A stretch of DNA of 45,818 bases from Actinomycetota bacterium (lineage in GTDB: Bacteria; Actinomycetota; Acidimicrobiia; Acidimicrobiales; Acidimicrobilacustridaceae), in contig JACPNV010000073.1 in NCBI GenBank assembly GCA_016185305.1, positions 1 through 45,818 on the forward strand, in the 5' to 3' direction. Position 1 is the first letter of the stretch. Each line of letters begins with the position of its first letter. The notes below the pieces were generated by a model. It was not told the DNA's origin. It saw only the letters and a program-made list of their open reading frames with translations, and searched no databases. Positions 15,712 to 23,536 of this stretch are shown one piece after another. A program made the translations under genes and the position numbers.

Positions 15712-17720
15712 CGTTTGGCTCCCGTCGACGCTTCGTCGTCGGTGGCGGCGACCCCGTCACCGTCGACCGCCAGTTCGTCCGCGACCGGCTCGCCCTTCGG
15801 CACCTCGGCAGCTCGGCCCTTGCCCCGGCCGGGGCGGGAAGCGATGGTCCCGGCGCGACCCGCCGCCACCGCGCCGGGAGCCGCTCGGTCCATCTCGACG
15901 CCGGGAAGGCCGAACAGTCCGGGCCGGCGCTGGGCCAGCTTGGACCGGCATGCGAGCAGCACGGCCGGATGCATGTAGTACCGGGAGGTGACCAGATCGA
16001 GGACCATGGCCAGCATGAGATAGAACGCGAACCCCCGGACCGGCCCGACGCTCAGCATGTACAGCAGCAGCGCGCCGATGATCGACACCCCGTCGGCTTT
16101 GAGGATCGTGCTGAACGAGCTCTTGAACGCCTTGTCGGCCGAGGACCGCAGCGTGCGCCCGTTGCGCAGGTCTTCTTTCAGGTGCTCGTAGTAGACGACG
16201 TTGGAGTCGAGCGAGACGCCGATCGACACGATGAGGCCGGTCACGCCGGCGAGGGTGAGGGCCAGGCCCGCCTTGCTGCCCAAGAGCGCGATCAACGACC
16301 AGATGAGCGCGCCCTCGATGACGAGCTTGAACACCGCCATGGCGCCGAGCATCCGGTAGAAGGCGATCATGTAGAGGGCCACGAGGGTCAAGCCGACGAA
16401 GCCGCTGACGAGCCCGGCCATGAGGGCGTCGCGACCGAGCGTCGCCGACACCTCCTGGACCTGCTGCTGCACCAGCTCGACGGGCAGGGCGCCGTACTTG
16501 AGCTGGGTGGCGAGGTCTTTGGCCGACTTCTCGGTGAAGCTGCCGCTGATCTCGACCTTGTCAGCCGAGAACGGCGTGAAGCTCTGCTGGGAGGGCTCGA
16601 TGCTCGGTGCGGAGATGACCCGCCCGTCGAGGGTGATGGCCTGGCGCCCGGTCGGGCACTTCGCGCCGGCGGGCTTGCAGTTCTGGGCCGACGCGTTGAA
16701 CTTGTCGATGCCGTCGGCGCCCGCTTTGAACCTCGGCCGCACGACCCACGACGCTCCCTGACCGCCCAGGCCGGCCGAGGCGTCCTCGAGGATGTTGCCG
16801 GTGGCGTCGGCCGGGCCGAGCTGGTAGATCGCGGTCTTGGTCTTCGTCCCGTCCTCTGCCTCGGTGTACTCGGGCAGGAACACGACCTGGTCGGCCTTGT
16901 CGGTGTCGGCGGAGGTCTCTGCGAACCCGGGCGGGCAGGCCTGGCCGCGCTGGAACGCGGGCGAGGTGCCCCCGGCCTGGCCGCCCGGTGCGCCTTGCTG
17001 GTGTTGCTGTTGTTGGAGCTGCTCGGGGGAGAGCTGTGGTGTGGAGGGAGTCGGCGCGCCGGGCACGGTCGGTGTGGGCGCCTCCGAACCGAGCGCGCTC
17101 TCACCGAGAGCCGGACCGAGCGCCCCCTGGCTCGCCGGCGGCGCGGGCGCCACGCTGGATGGAGCCTCCGGCGCGACCGACGCCGGCACGTTGGCATCGG
17201 CCGGAGCGGCGGGCACCGAGGTCGGCGGCGCGTTCGGGTCGGCGGGCGCGCTCGGATCGGCCGGCGCGCTCGGATCGGCCGGCGCGCCCGGATCGGCGGG
17301 CGCGCCGGGTGCGCTACCCGGCGGCGCGCTGGCCGGTGTCGTGGTCTCCGGCACCGCTGTGGCGACCTGGCAGAACGAGAGCACGGGCCGGAAGCGCAGC
17401 TCGGCGGTCTGGCCCACCAGTTGCAGCGCGCGCTCTTTGTCCTCGACGCCGGGGATCTGGATCAAGATGTTGTCGCCCTGCTGGCTGATCTCCGGTTCGG
17501 CCACACCGATGGCGTCGATGCGCTGGCGGATGATGGCGATGGCCTGCTGGAGCTGCTCGTCGCCGGCCGCCTGCTTGGGCTTGAGCACAACCGAGAGGCC
17601 ACCCTGCAGGTCGAGGCCGAGCAGCGGCGAGTTGCCCACGACGAACGTGTAGACGAGCGCGCTGGCCGCGACGACCAGAACCGTGACCAGCGAGATGATC
17701 TGGCTGCGCCGCGTCGTCAT
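15708..17720 (-). CDS. secD: Protein translocase subunit SecD with Pro/Ala-rich insert
   Basis: A 670-residue SecD. The first helix (IISLVTVLVVAASALVYTFV) precedes the hallmark DLQGGLSVVLKP. The P1 domain follows, then the membrane half (LVSGFVGLTLVALYMIAFYR, GVTGLIVSIGVSLDSNVVYY). Between about residues 125 and 250 the periplasmic domain holds a low-complexity insert of Ala, Pro, Asp and Gln, encoded partly by 18-bp tandem repeats. This makes the protein longer than typical. The extra tail (GRGKGRAAEVPKGEP onward) is also low-complexity. yajC lies seven bases upstream and secF overlaps downstream, the classic SecDF-YajC set. Confidence 0.96.
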   Translation of the reverse strand: MTTRRSQIISLVTVLVVAASALVYTFVVGNSPLLGLDLQGGLSVVLKPKQAAGDEQLQQAIAIIRQRIDAIGVAEPEISQQGDNILIQIPGVEDKERALQLVGQTAELRFRPVLSFCQVATAVPETTTPASAPPGSAPGAPADPGAPADPSAPADPSAPADPNAPPTSVPAAPADANVPASVAPEAPSSVAPAPPASQGALGPALGESALGSEAPTPTVPGAPTPSTPQLSPEQLQQQQHQQGAPGGQAGGTSPAFQRGQACPPGFAETSADTDKADQVVFLPEYTEAEDGTKTKTAIYQLGPADATGNILEDASAGLGGQGASWVVRPRFKAGADGIDKFNASAQNCKPAGAKCPTGRQAITLDGRVISAPSIEPSQQSFTPFSADKVEISGSFTEKSAKDLATQLKYGALPVELVQQQVQEVSATLGRDALMAGLVSGFVGLTLVALYMIAFYRMLGAMAVFKLVIEGALIWSLIALLGSKAGLALTLAGVTGLIVSIGVSLDSNVVYYEHLKEDLRNGRTLRSSADKAFKSSFSTILKADGVSIIGALLLYMLSVGPVRGFAFYLMLAMVLDLVTSRYYMHPAVLLACRSKLAQRRPGLFGLPGVEMDRAAPGAVAAGRAGTIASRPGRGKGRAAEVPKGEPVADELAVDGDGVAATDDEASTGAKR
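17227..17298. repeat. 18-bp tandem repeats inside secD
   Basis: Four consecutive 18-base units starting at 17227, 17245, 17263 and 17281, all variants of GGCGCGCTCGGATCGGCC; the two middle units are identical. A degenerate fifth unit starts at 17299. On the coding (minus) strand each unit encodes one six-residue APADPS-like repeat of the SecD periplasmic insert. Unit identity suggests recent expansion by slippage or unequal crossing over. Confidence 0.9.
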
Positions 17721-17727
17721 CGGACGA

Positions 17728-18093
17728 TCATTCGGATCGGTTCTCCGCGCGGTTCGCGGTGTCTGCGGTCTCCGATGGCGACGCAGCCGTGTCGGCCGTC
17801 CCCAGATGGGGTGGGGCGGTTCGCTCGGGTCGGTCGGGTTGCTCGCGAGGAACGATCAGCCCGACCGAGGCCCGGGCGATCTTCATCTCGATGCCCGGCG
17901 TGGTCTCGAGGCGGGCGAACTCGTCGTCGAGCCCGACCAGGCGGCCGTAGATGCCCGAGGTCGTCATGACTTCCTGACCGACCTCGAGGGAGCGGACCAG
18001 CTCGTCGTGGGCGCGAACGCGGCGCTGCTGGGGAACGACGACCAACGCGTAGAGAAGAACGAGGAAGGCGAGCGGGATCAACAGCAGGGGCAT
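17728..18093 (-). CDS. yajC: Preprotein translocase subunit YajC
   Basis: A 121-residue single-pass membrane accessory of SecDF. The N-terminal helix LLLIPLAFLVLLYALVVVP is followed by QQRRVRAHDELVRSLEVGQ and the conserved VMTTSGIYGRLVGLDDEF, typical of YajC. The C-terminal third is a hydrophilic Thr/Ala/Glu-rich tail of no known role. It precedes secD by seven bases. About 109 bases separate its start from the upstream hypothetical gene, room for a promoter of its own. Confidence 0.93.
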   Translation of the reverse strand: MPLLLIPLAFLVLLYALVVVPQQRRVRAHDELVRSLEVGQEVMTTSGIYGRLVGLDDEFARLETTPGIEMKIARASVGLIVPREQPDRPERTAPPHLGTADTAASPSETADTANRAENRSE

Positions 18094-18201
18094 GGCCCCT
18101 CCGGGGTCGAAACAGGGCGAAGAGCACCTTACCGCAGCCGGCTCGGGCGCCGGTATCGGGTGTTGAGCCCCGCGCTGGCGGTCGCAGGTGGTTGCCGATG
18201 C

Positions 18202-19536
18202 TCAGCCGCCGGGCAGGGCGACGCGGGGTCGAACCGCTCGGGCGCGCAACGAGGCCAGGGCCAAAAGGCGCCCGCCGGCGGTGAGGCGCAGCGGCTCGGA
18301 CGCGCTCGCACCCCGCCGCGCCAGCGCGCCCAGCGCGACCCGGATCGCGAGCTGGCGGTCGAGCTCGGGGGCGAGGAGGCCGGTCGGGGTCGGCTGGCCG
18401 GCGTGACCACCGTGCCAACCCTCCTCGGTGAGCGGGACGCGCAGCATGGCCTCCAGCCCCGGCCGGCGAGGCCGCTCGCCCGCGAGCAAGGACGCGTCCA
18501 GCAGTTCGCTCAGCCCGCCGGCGAAGCCGGATTGCTCTCCGATCGCGGTCGCGGCGGCGGTCCACAGGGTCCGCGGTGCCGAGGCGAGCTCGGTGCCGTG
18601 AGGGGTCGCCGCGAACGACCCATCGCGGCGGCGGACGAGGCGAAGCGCCATGGCGAGGTCGCGCGTGGCGGCGAGCGGTGGCAGGTCTCGCTCGACCGCA
18701 CGCCCCGGTACACCTCCCCAGTGGAAGCGGTCGGCCGCGTCGCGAACGAACCGGGGTGGAAGGCCGCCGGCAGCCGCCGCGCGCGCGGGTCGCTCGAGCG
18801 CAAGCGTGAGCCAGACCAGCGGTCGCACCGAGCGCGACGCGCCCGCCGGCGGCGCGACGTCGTGGAGCAAGAGGTTCGTGACTGGTCCCAGGATCGCCCG
18901 CCGGGCTTCGCTTGGTCCGCGCTCGGCCCATGACGCGAGCCGTTCGGTCATCACCGCCTGGTGCAGCGACTCGCCGAACTCCTCGGGGCGGGGCTGGCTC
19001 ACGTGGCGCCGGGCAAGATCTTGCTGATCGTGCTTCCAGCCCCGCCGCCCCGGAGCGAGCGCCCCGCCCTCGACCGCGAGCTCGAGCGCCTGCGCCGTGC
19101 TCCAGAACGCGGCGAGCTCGACATCGCCCATGAGGTCGCCCCATGCGAACCCGTCGAGGTCGGGAGGGACGACGCCCGATGCGAGGTGCGCGGCATGGAA
19201 CGCGACGTAGCCGCTCTCCGGGTCGTCGGCCCACTGGTCGAGCACGGTCGCCGTGGTCGAGGACCGGCACACGCTCGCGTAGCGCGGGAGGCCGGCTACG
19301 TCGAAGAAGCGGGCGAGCGCCGCCACGAGCGCATGGCGACCTTCGACAGGTCCGAGCCACTTGAACGGAAGCTCGTACCAGAGGAACTGCTGCAGGCCGG
19401 CCTGGTGCAACCGATCGACGCCATGGCCGCCGACGAGCCACGACAGCGCGACACCCGCGTCCAGCGCGGCGCCCGGGTCGAGCAGGGAGAGCTGATCGAG
19501 GTTCTCGAGCACCGCGGGATGCAGCTCTTCCGCCAT
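18202..19536 (-). CDS. Hypothetical protein in the sec-queuosine cluster
   Basis: A 444-residue soluble-looking protein rich in Ala, Leu, Arg and Trp, with no signal peptide or clear membrane helix. The first half holds aromatic-rich stretches (QQFLWYELPFKWLGPVEG, YVAFHAAHLASGVVPPDLDG). The second half looks helical and may contain winged-helix-like modules (GGRLLALASLRARAV at the end). I do not recognise a family or catalytic motif. It lies between tgt and yajC, on the same strand, where other bacteria usually have none or ruv genes, so it may be lineage-specific. The ATG at 19536 has a weak upstream site. Confidence 0.75.
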   Translation of the reverse strand: MAEELHPAVLENLDQLSLLDPGAALDAGVALSWLVGGHGVDRLHQAGLQQFLWYELPFKWLGPVEGRHALVAALARFFDVAGLPRYASVCRSSTTATVLDQWADDPESGYVAFHAAHLASGVVPPDLDGFAWGDLMGDVELAAFWSTAQALELAVEGGALAPGRRGWKHDQQDLARRHVSQPRPEEFGESLHQAVMTERLASWAERGPSEARRAILGPVTNLLLHDVAPPAGASRSVRPLVWLTLALERPARAAAAGGLPPRFVRDAADRFHWGGVPGRAVERDLPPLAATRDLAMALRLVRRRDGSFAATPHGTELASAPRTLWTAAATAIGEQSGFAGGLSELLDASLLAGERPRRPGLEAMLRVPLTEEGWHGGHAGQPTPTGLLAPELDRQLAIRVALGALARRGASASEPLRLTAGGRLLALASLRARAVRPRVALPGG

Positions 19537-19584
19537 AGAGGCAGTGTGGCGCGAACCGTCGACGACCGCTCGTTCAGCCCATGT

Positions 19585-20715
19585 TCAGCCCCAGGCAGCG
19601 CCGATCTCGGCGCGCCAGCGGTCGAGCCGCCCGGCAGCGATCGCTCGCCGCGTCGCGCGCACGAGCTCGAGCAGCCAGTGGAGGTTGTGCATCGTCAGCA
19701 GGCGGGGCGCAGTCGGCTCATGCACCTGCAGGAGGTGGCGGAGGTAGGCGCGGGGGTACCGGGCGCAGACCGCGCACGCGCAGCCAGCATCGATGGGTCC
19801 GTCGTCCCGCGCGAAGGCGGCGTTCTTGATGTGCAGCCGCCCCGCCGACGTCAGCAGCGTGCCGTGCCGGGCCAACCGGGTCGGCAGGACGCAGTCGAAC
19901 AGATCGACGCCGAGGGCGACGGCTTCGACCATCCCCACCGGATCGCCCACGCCCATGAGGTAGCGAGGAACCCCTTCGGGTAACAGCTCGAGCGCGGCGG
20001 CGAGCGCGGGAAGCATCTCGTCCCTGGTCTCGCCGACCGAGAGCCCCCCGACGCCGTAGCCGTCGAAGCCGATCTCGACCGTGCGCGCCGCGCTCTCCTT
20101 CCGCAGCGCCTCGTCGATGCCTCCCTGCACGATGCCGAAGAGCGCCTGCGGGCTACCCGCCGCCCGCGCCGGGGAGTGGGCCGCTTTGGCGCGGGCCGCC
20201 CAGAGCGCGGTGCGCTCGACCGCTGACCGGACGACCTCCCCGCTCGCCGGCAACGCCAGGCACACGTCGAGCACCATCTGGATGTCGGCGCCGAGCTGCT
20301 GCTGGATGGCGACAGCGGTCTCGGGCGAGAGGTGGTGGGTGCTGCCGTCATAGGTCGACCGAAACGTGGCGCCGCTGTCGTCGACCCGTGGATCGAGGGA
20401 GAACACTTGATAGCCGCCGGAGTCGGTCAGCACGTGACCGGGCCACGCCGTGAAGCCATGGATGCCCCCGAGCGCGCCGATGGTGGACGCGCCGGGGCGC
20501 AGCAGCAGGTGGTAGGTGTTGGCCAGCATCACCTCGGCACCGAGCGCTTCAAGATCGGCCGGCGACAGCGTGCGTACGACGGCCCGAGTGCCGACCGGCA
20601 TGAAGCACGGCGTCTGGAAGGAGCCCCGGGCGGTGTGCACGACACCGGCGCGAGCCGAGCCATCGGTGACCTCGGCCTCGAAGCGCAGCACGTCGTCTTC
20701 GAACCCGCTCGTCAC
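19585..20715 (-). CDS. tgt: tRNA-guanine transglycosylase (Tgt)
   Basis: Exchanges guanine for the preQ1 base at position 34 of GUN-anticodon tRNAs, the entry to queuosine. The 376-residue protein has VMLANTYHLLLRPGA, the catalytic loop TDSGGYQVFSLDPR (near residue 97; usually GGFQ, here Tyr), the nucleophile region FDCVLPTRLARHG, and the zinc site CACAVC with its downstream His. GTG 20715 overlaps the queA stop (GTGA), so Tgt and QueA, which act in succession, are coupled. No preQ1 synthesis genes are in this window. Confidence 0.95.
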   Translation of the reverse strand: MTSGFEDDVLRFEAEVTDGSARAGVVHTARGSFQTPCFMPVGTRAVVRTLSPADLEALGAEVMLANTYHLLLRPGASTIGALGGIHGFTAWPGHVLTDSGGYQVFSLDPRVDDSGATFRSTYDGSTHHLSPETAVAIQQQLGADIQMVLDVCLALPASGEVVRSAVERTALWAARAKAAHSPARAAGSPQALFGIVQGGIDEALRKESAARTVEIGFDGYGVGGLSVGETRDEMLPALAAALELLPEGVPRYLMGVGDPVGMVEAVALGVDLFDCVLPTRLARHGTLLTSAGRLHIKNAAFARDDGPIDAGCACAVCARYPRAYLRHLLQVHEPTAPRLLTMHNLHWLLELVRATRRAIAAGRLDRWRAEIGAAWG

Positions 20716-21773
20716 GGTGCATTCCGTTCCCGACGCTCGCGACCGTCGCCGCCCGTGGAGACGAGCATGGCGTCGCCGAAGGACAGGAAGCGGTAGCCGT
20801 CTCGCAACGCCACGGCGTACAGGTCGCGCCAGCGAGGGCCGACGAGCGCGTCGATCATCACGAGCAGCGACGATCGCGGCTGGTGGAAGTTCGTCAGGAC
20901 GACGTCGACGACACGGAACTCATACGGGCGGTGGATGAACAGTTCGGTGCGGCCGGCGTTCTCGCCCGTCGCGGCTGCGCTTTCCAAGGCGCGCACCGTC
21001 GTCGTGCCGACGGCGACGACTCGTTCGGCTTGCTCGCACGCGCGCAGCGTCTCCGCCGGCACGTGGTAGAGCTCGCGATGCATGCGATGGTCGGCAACGT
21101 TCTCGGTGCTGATGGGACGGAAGGTGCCGAGACCCACGACGAGCTCGACGAACGCGGTGTCAATACCTCGTTGACGGCAGCGATCGAGCACAGCGTGGGT
21201 GAGGTGGAGGCCCGCGGTCGGCGCCGCGACGGACCCAGGTGTGTTCGCGTAGATCGTCTGGTACCGCTCGGCGTCTCTGAGCGGCTGGGTGATGTACGGC
21301 GGCAACGGCACCGTGCCAAGCCGCGCCATGAGCTGGTGATCGTCTTCATCTTCACGAGGCAACAGCGTGACGGCGCGCACCGAGCCGTCGTCGGGGCACG
21401 GTTCGCCGACCTTCACGGCGGGCGCCGTGGTGTCGGGCGGGTAGAGCACCGTGCCGGTCGGCAGCCGCCGGCCGGGTCGAACGAGGGCCCGCCATTCGTG
21501 GTCGCGGTCGTGGCCCGCGGGTTCGAGCAGGAGCACCTCGGCCCGGCCACCCGTCGCCTTGCGGAGCGACAAGCGGGCCGGCAGGACCCTCGTCTGGTTG
21601 AGCACGAGCAGATCGCCTGGGGCCAGGAGGTCGGGGAGGTCGGCAACCGTGCGGTGCTGTGGCGCGCGGCCGTCACCGCGGTCGACGAGCAACCGCGCCG
21701 CGTCGCGCGGCTCGACGGGTCGTTGCGCGATGCGTGGCGCCGGAAGGTCGTAGTCGAACGCGGCCGTCTGCAT
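20712..21773 (-). CDS. queA: S-adenosylmethionine:tRNA ribosyltransferase-isomerase
   Basis: Transfers and rearranges the ribosyl moiety of SAM onto preQ1-tRNA to give epoxyqueuosine. The 353-residue product starts MQTAAFDYDLPAPRIAQRP. It contains DLLVLNQTRVLPARL, GSVAAPTAGLHLT, VELVVGLGTFRP and VVLTNFHQPRSSLLVMIDAL, all family hallmarks. ATG 21773 shares its first base with the TGA of the upstream acyl-CoA synthetase (TGATG); the frame is open much further upstream, but that part is antisense noise. Confidence 0.95.
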   Translation of the reverse strand: MQTAAFDYDLPAPRIAQRPVEPRDAARLLVDRGDGRAPQHRTVADLPDLLAPGDLLVLNQTRVLPARLSLRKATGGRAEVLLLEPAGHDRDHEWRALVRPGRRLPTGTVLYPPDTTAPAVKVGEPCPDDGSVRAVTLLPREDEDDHQLMARLGTVPLPPYITQPLRDAERYQTIYANTPGSVAAPTAGLHLTHAVLDRCRQRGIDTAFVELVVGLGTFRPISTENVADHRMHRELYHVPAETLRACEQAERVVAVGTTTVRALESAAATGENAGRTELFIHRPYEFRVVDVVLTNFHQPRSSLLVMIDALVGPRWRDLYAVALRDGYRFLSFGDAMLVSTGGDGRERRERNAP

Positions 21774-23335
21774 CAGATGTTCCGCTCGCGGCCCGACCAG
21801 TACTTCTCCTTGAGCAGCCGCGTGTAGATCTTGCCGGTCGGCTGGCGGGGCAGCTTGGCCTCGAAGTCGATCGAGCGGGGCACCTTGTAGCCCGCGAGCC
21901 GCTCGCGGCCGAACGACAATATGGCGAGCTCGGTCTCGGGTGTCGGCGCGAACTTCTCGTCGAGCTCGACCGCGGCCTTCACCGACTCGCCCCACTCGTC
22001 GTCGGGAATGCCGAACACGGCGACGTCGACGACCGCCGGATGCTCGATCAGCACGTGCTCGACCTCGGCGGGATAGATGTTCACGCCGCCCGAGATGATC
22101 ATGTTCGAAGCGCGATCAGCCAGGTACACGTAACCATCATCGTCCACCCAACCCAGGTCGCCGATGGTGTAGACGCCGGGCTCGCGGAACGCCAAGGCGG
22201 TTCGCTCGGGATCGTCGTGGTACTCGAAGACCGCCGGCTGAACGAGGTTCTTGCACCAGAGCTGGCCGACCTCGCCTCGCGGGAGCACCTCGCCGGTCTC
22301 GTCGGCGGCGAAGACCTCGTGGCTTCGGGTCGGGCGCCCCACCGTGCCTGGATGGGTGAGCCAGTCGTCCGAGTCGACCAGGGTGACGACTCCTCCTTCG
22401 GAGGCTCCCCAGTACTCGACGAGCACCGGTCCCCACCAGTCGATCATCCGCCGCTTCACCGCCTCGCTCACCGGCGCGGCCCCGTGCAGCACGACCCGCA
22501 GCGAGTCGAGCGCGTGCTTCTCGCGCACGCCATGGGGGAGGCGCAGCAACCGGACGAACATGGTCGGGACGAGGTGGGTGGTGCGCACGTCGCGCTGGTC
22601 GATCAACTCGAGCGCCTGCTGCTCGTCCCAGCGGGGCATGACGATGAGCGGGGCGCCGTTCATCAGGTCCATGACCGCGAAGCCGAGCGGTGCGGCGTGG
22701 TACAGCGGGCCGGTGACGAGGTGCGGCCCGCGGCCGTCGAGACCGAGCAACGTTCCCGCGATGTCCATGGCCCGGAGTTGGTCGCGGACGGTCGACTGGA
22801 CGGCGCGCTTGACACCCTTGGGCCGGCCGGTCGTGCCCGACGTGTAGAACATCGTCCCGCCCGCGGGAGCGTCGAGCGGGAAGCGCTCGGTCGAGCTGGC
22901 GTCGAGCGCGTCGGAGAGATGGTGGCCGACCACGACGACCGGGCGGGCACCGGCGGCCTCGCGTGCGACCGCTTCGTGCTCGGCGTCGGTGAAGACGACC
23001 CTGGCGTCGGCGTCGTCGAGGATGAACGCGGCCTCGTCCGCGGTCAGGTGCCAGTTGACCGCGGTGGTGAAGACGCCGCCGAAGAGCGACGCGAGCACGA
23101 GCTCGACGTAGTCCACGCGGTTACCCATGATCGCCGCCACCCGCTCGCCGGGGGCGACACCGAAACCGGTCCGCACCAGGTGGGCCAGCCTGGTCGTGCG
23201 ATCGGCGAGCTCGGCCCACGTGCGCCGCTGGGTCAGATCGTCGACCGCGAGCGCGTCGGGCATGGCATCGACGTGGTCCCAGAACATTCGGCGGTCGAGG
23301 GTACCCGGTTCACCGAAGCGTGCCTGGCTGGTCAT
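21773..23335 (-). CDS. Acyl-CoA synthetase (AMP-forming, FadD-like)
   Basis: A 520-residue member of the adenylate-forming ANL superfamily that activates a carboxylic acid with ATP and CoA. The P-loop-like motif YTSGTTGRPKGVKR, the WGASEGG motif, and TIGDLGWVDDDGYVYLADR with SNMIISGGVNIYPAEVE are intact. The C-terminal LPRQPTGKIYTRLLK contains the catalytic Lys. The substrate (fatty or aromatic acid) cannot be told. It sits at the head of the queA-tgt set with an overlapping stop/start, although no metabolic link is obvious. A start at 23335 (MTSQARFG) gives a normal length. Confidence 0.93.
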   Translation of the reverse strand: MTSQARFGEPGTLDRRMFWDHVDAMPDALAVDDLTQRRTWAELADRTTRLAHLVRTGFGVAPGERVAAIMGNRVDYVELVLASLFGGVFTTAVNWHLTADEAAFILDDADARVVFTDAEHEAVAREAAGARPVVVVGHHLSDALDASSTERFPLDAPAGGTMFYTSGTTGRPKGVKRAVQSTVRDQLRAMDIAGTLLGLDGRGPHLVTGPLYHAAPLGFAVMDLMNGAPLIVMPRWDEQQALELIDQRDVRTTHLVPTMFVRLLRLPHGVREKHALDSLRVVLHGAAPVSEAVKRRMIDWWGPVLVEYWGASEGGVVTLVDSDDWLTHPGTVGRPTRSHEVFAADETGEVLPRGEVGQLWCKNLVQPAVFEYHDDPERTALAFREPGVYTIGDLGWVDDDGYVYLADRASNMIISGGVNIYPAEVEHVLIEHPAVVDVAVFGIPDDEWGESVKAAVELDEKFAPTPETELAILSFGRERLAGYKVPRSIDFEAKLPRQPTGKIYTRLLKEKYWSGRERNI

Positions 23336-23536
23336 CTCGATCTGCGCGTTGTTGGTGGGCCCGCCGTTGTCGAACGAACCGGACGAGCTCGACTCGCTTG
23401 CCCCGATCGGCGCCTGAATGCTCTGGCGTCGGTCTCCCGCTACGCGGGTGGACTGGGGTGGGTCACAAGACTACCGTCGCTCATTCAATCGGGGCCGCTC
23501 AGTGGTCGGACGATCTCGGCGCATGGGGAGCGTGAA

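Noticed and set aside
17227..17298. CRISPR-like array
   Set aside because: The 18-bp units are contiguous without spacers and encode in-frame residues of SecD.
13759..17969. Long plus-strand open frames opposite apt, secF and secD
   Set aside because: They are shadows of well-identified minus-strand genes; composition is Arg/His/Asp-rich with no recognisable domain.
21659..23536. Very long plus-strand open frame continuing into the membrane protein at 23537
   Set aside because: It is antisense to the acyl-CoA synthetase and reads as Arg/Asp/His-rich shadow sequence typical of high-GC DNA; coding character begins only near 23537.
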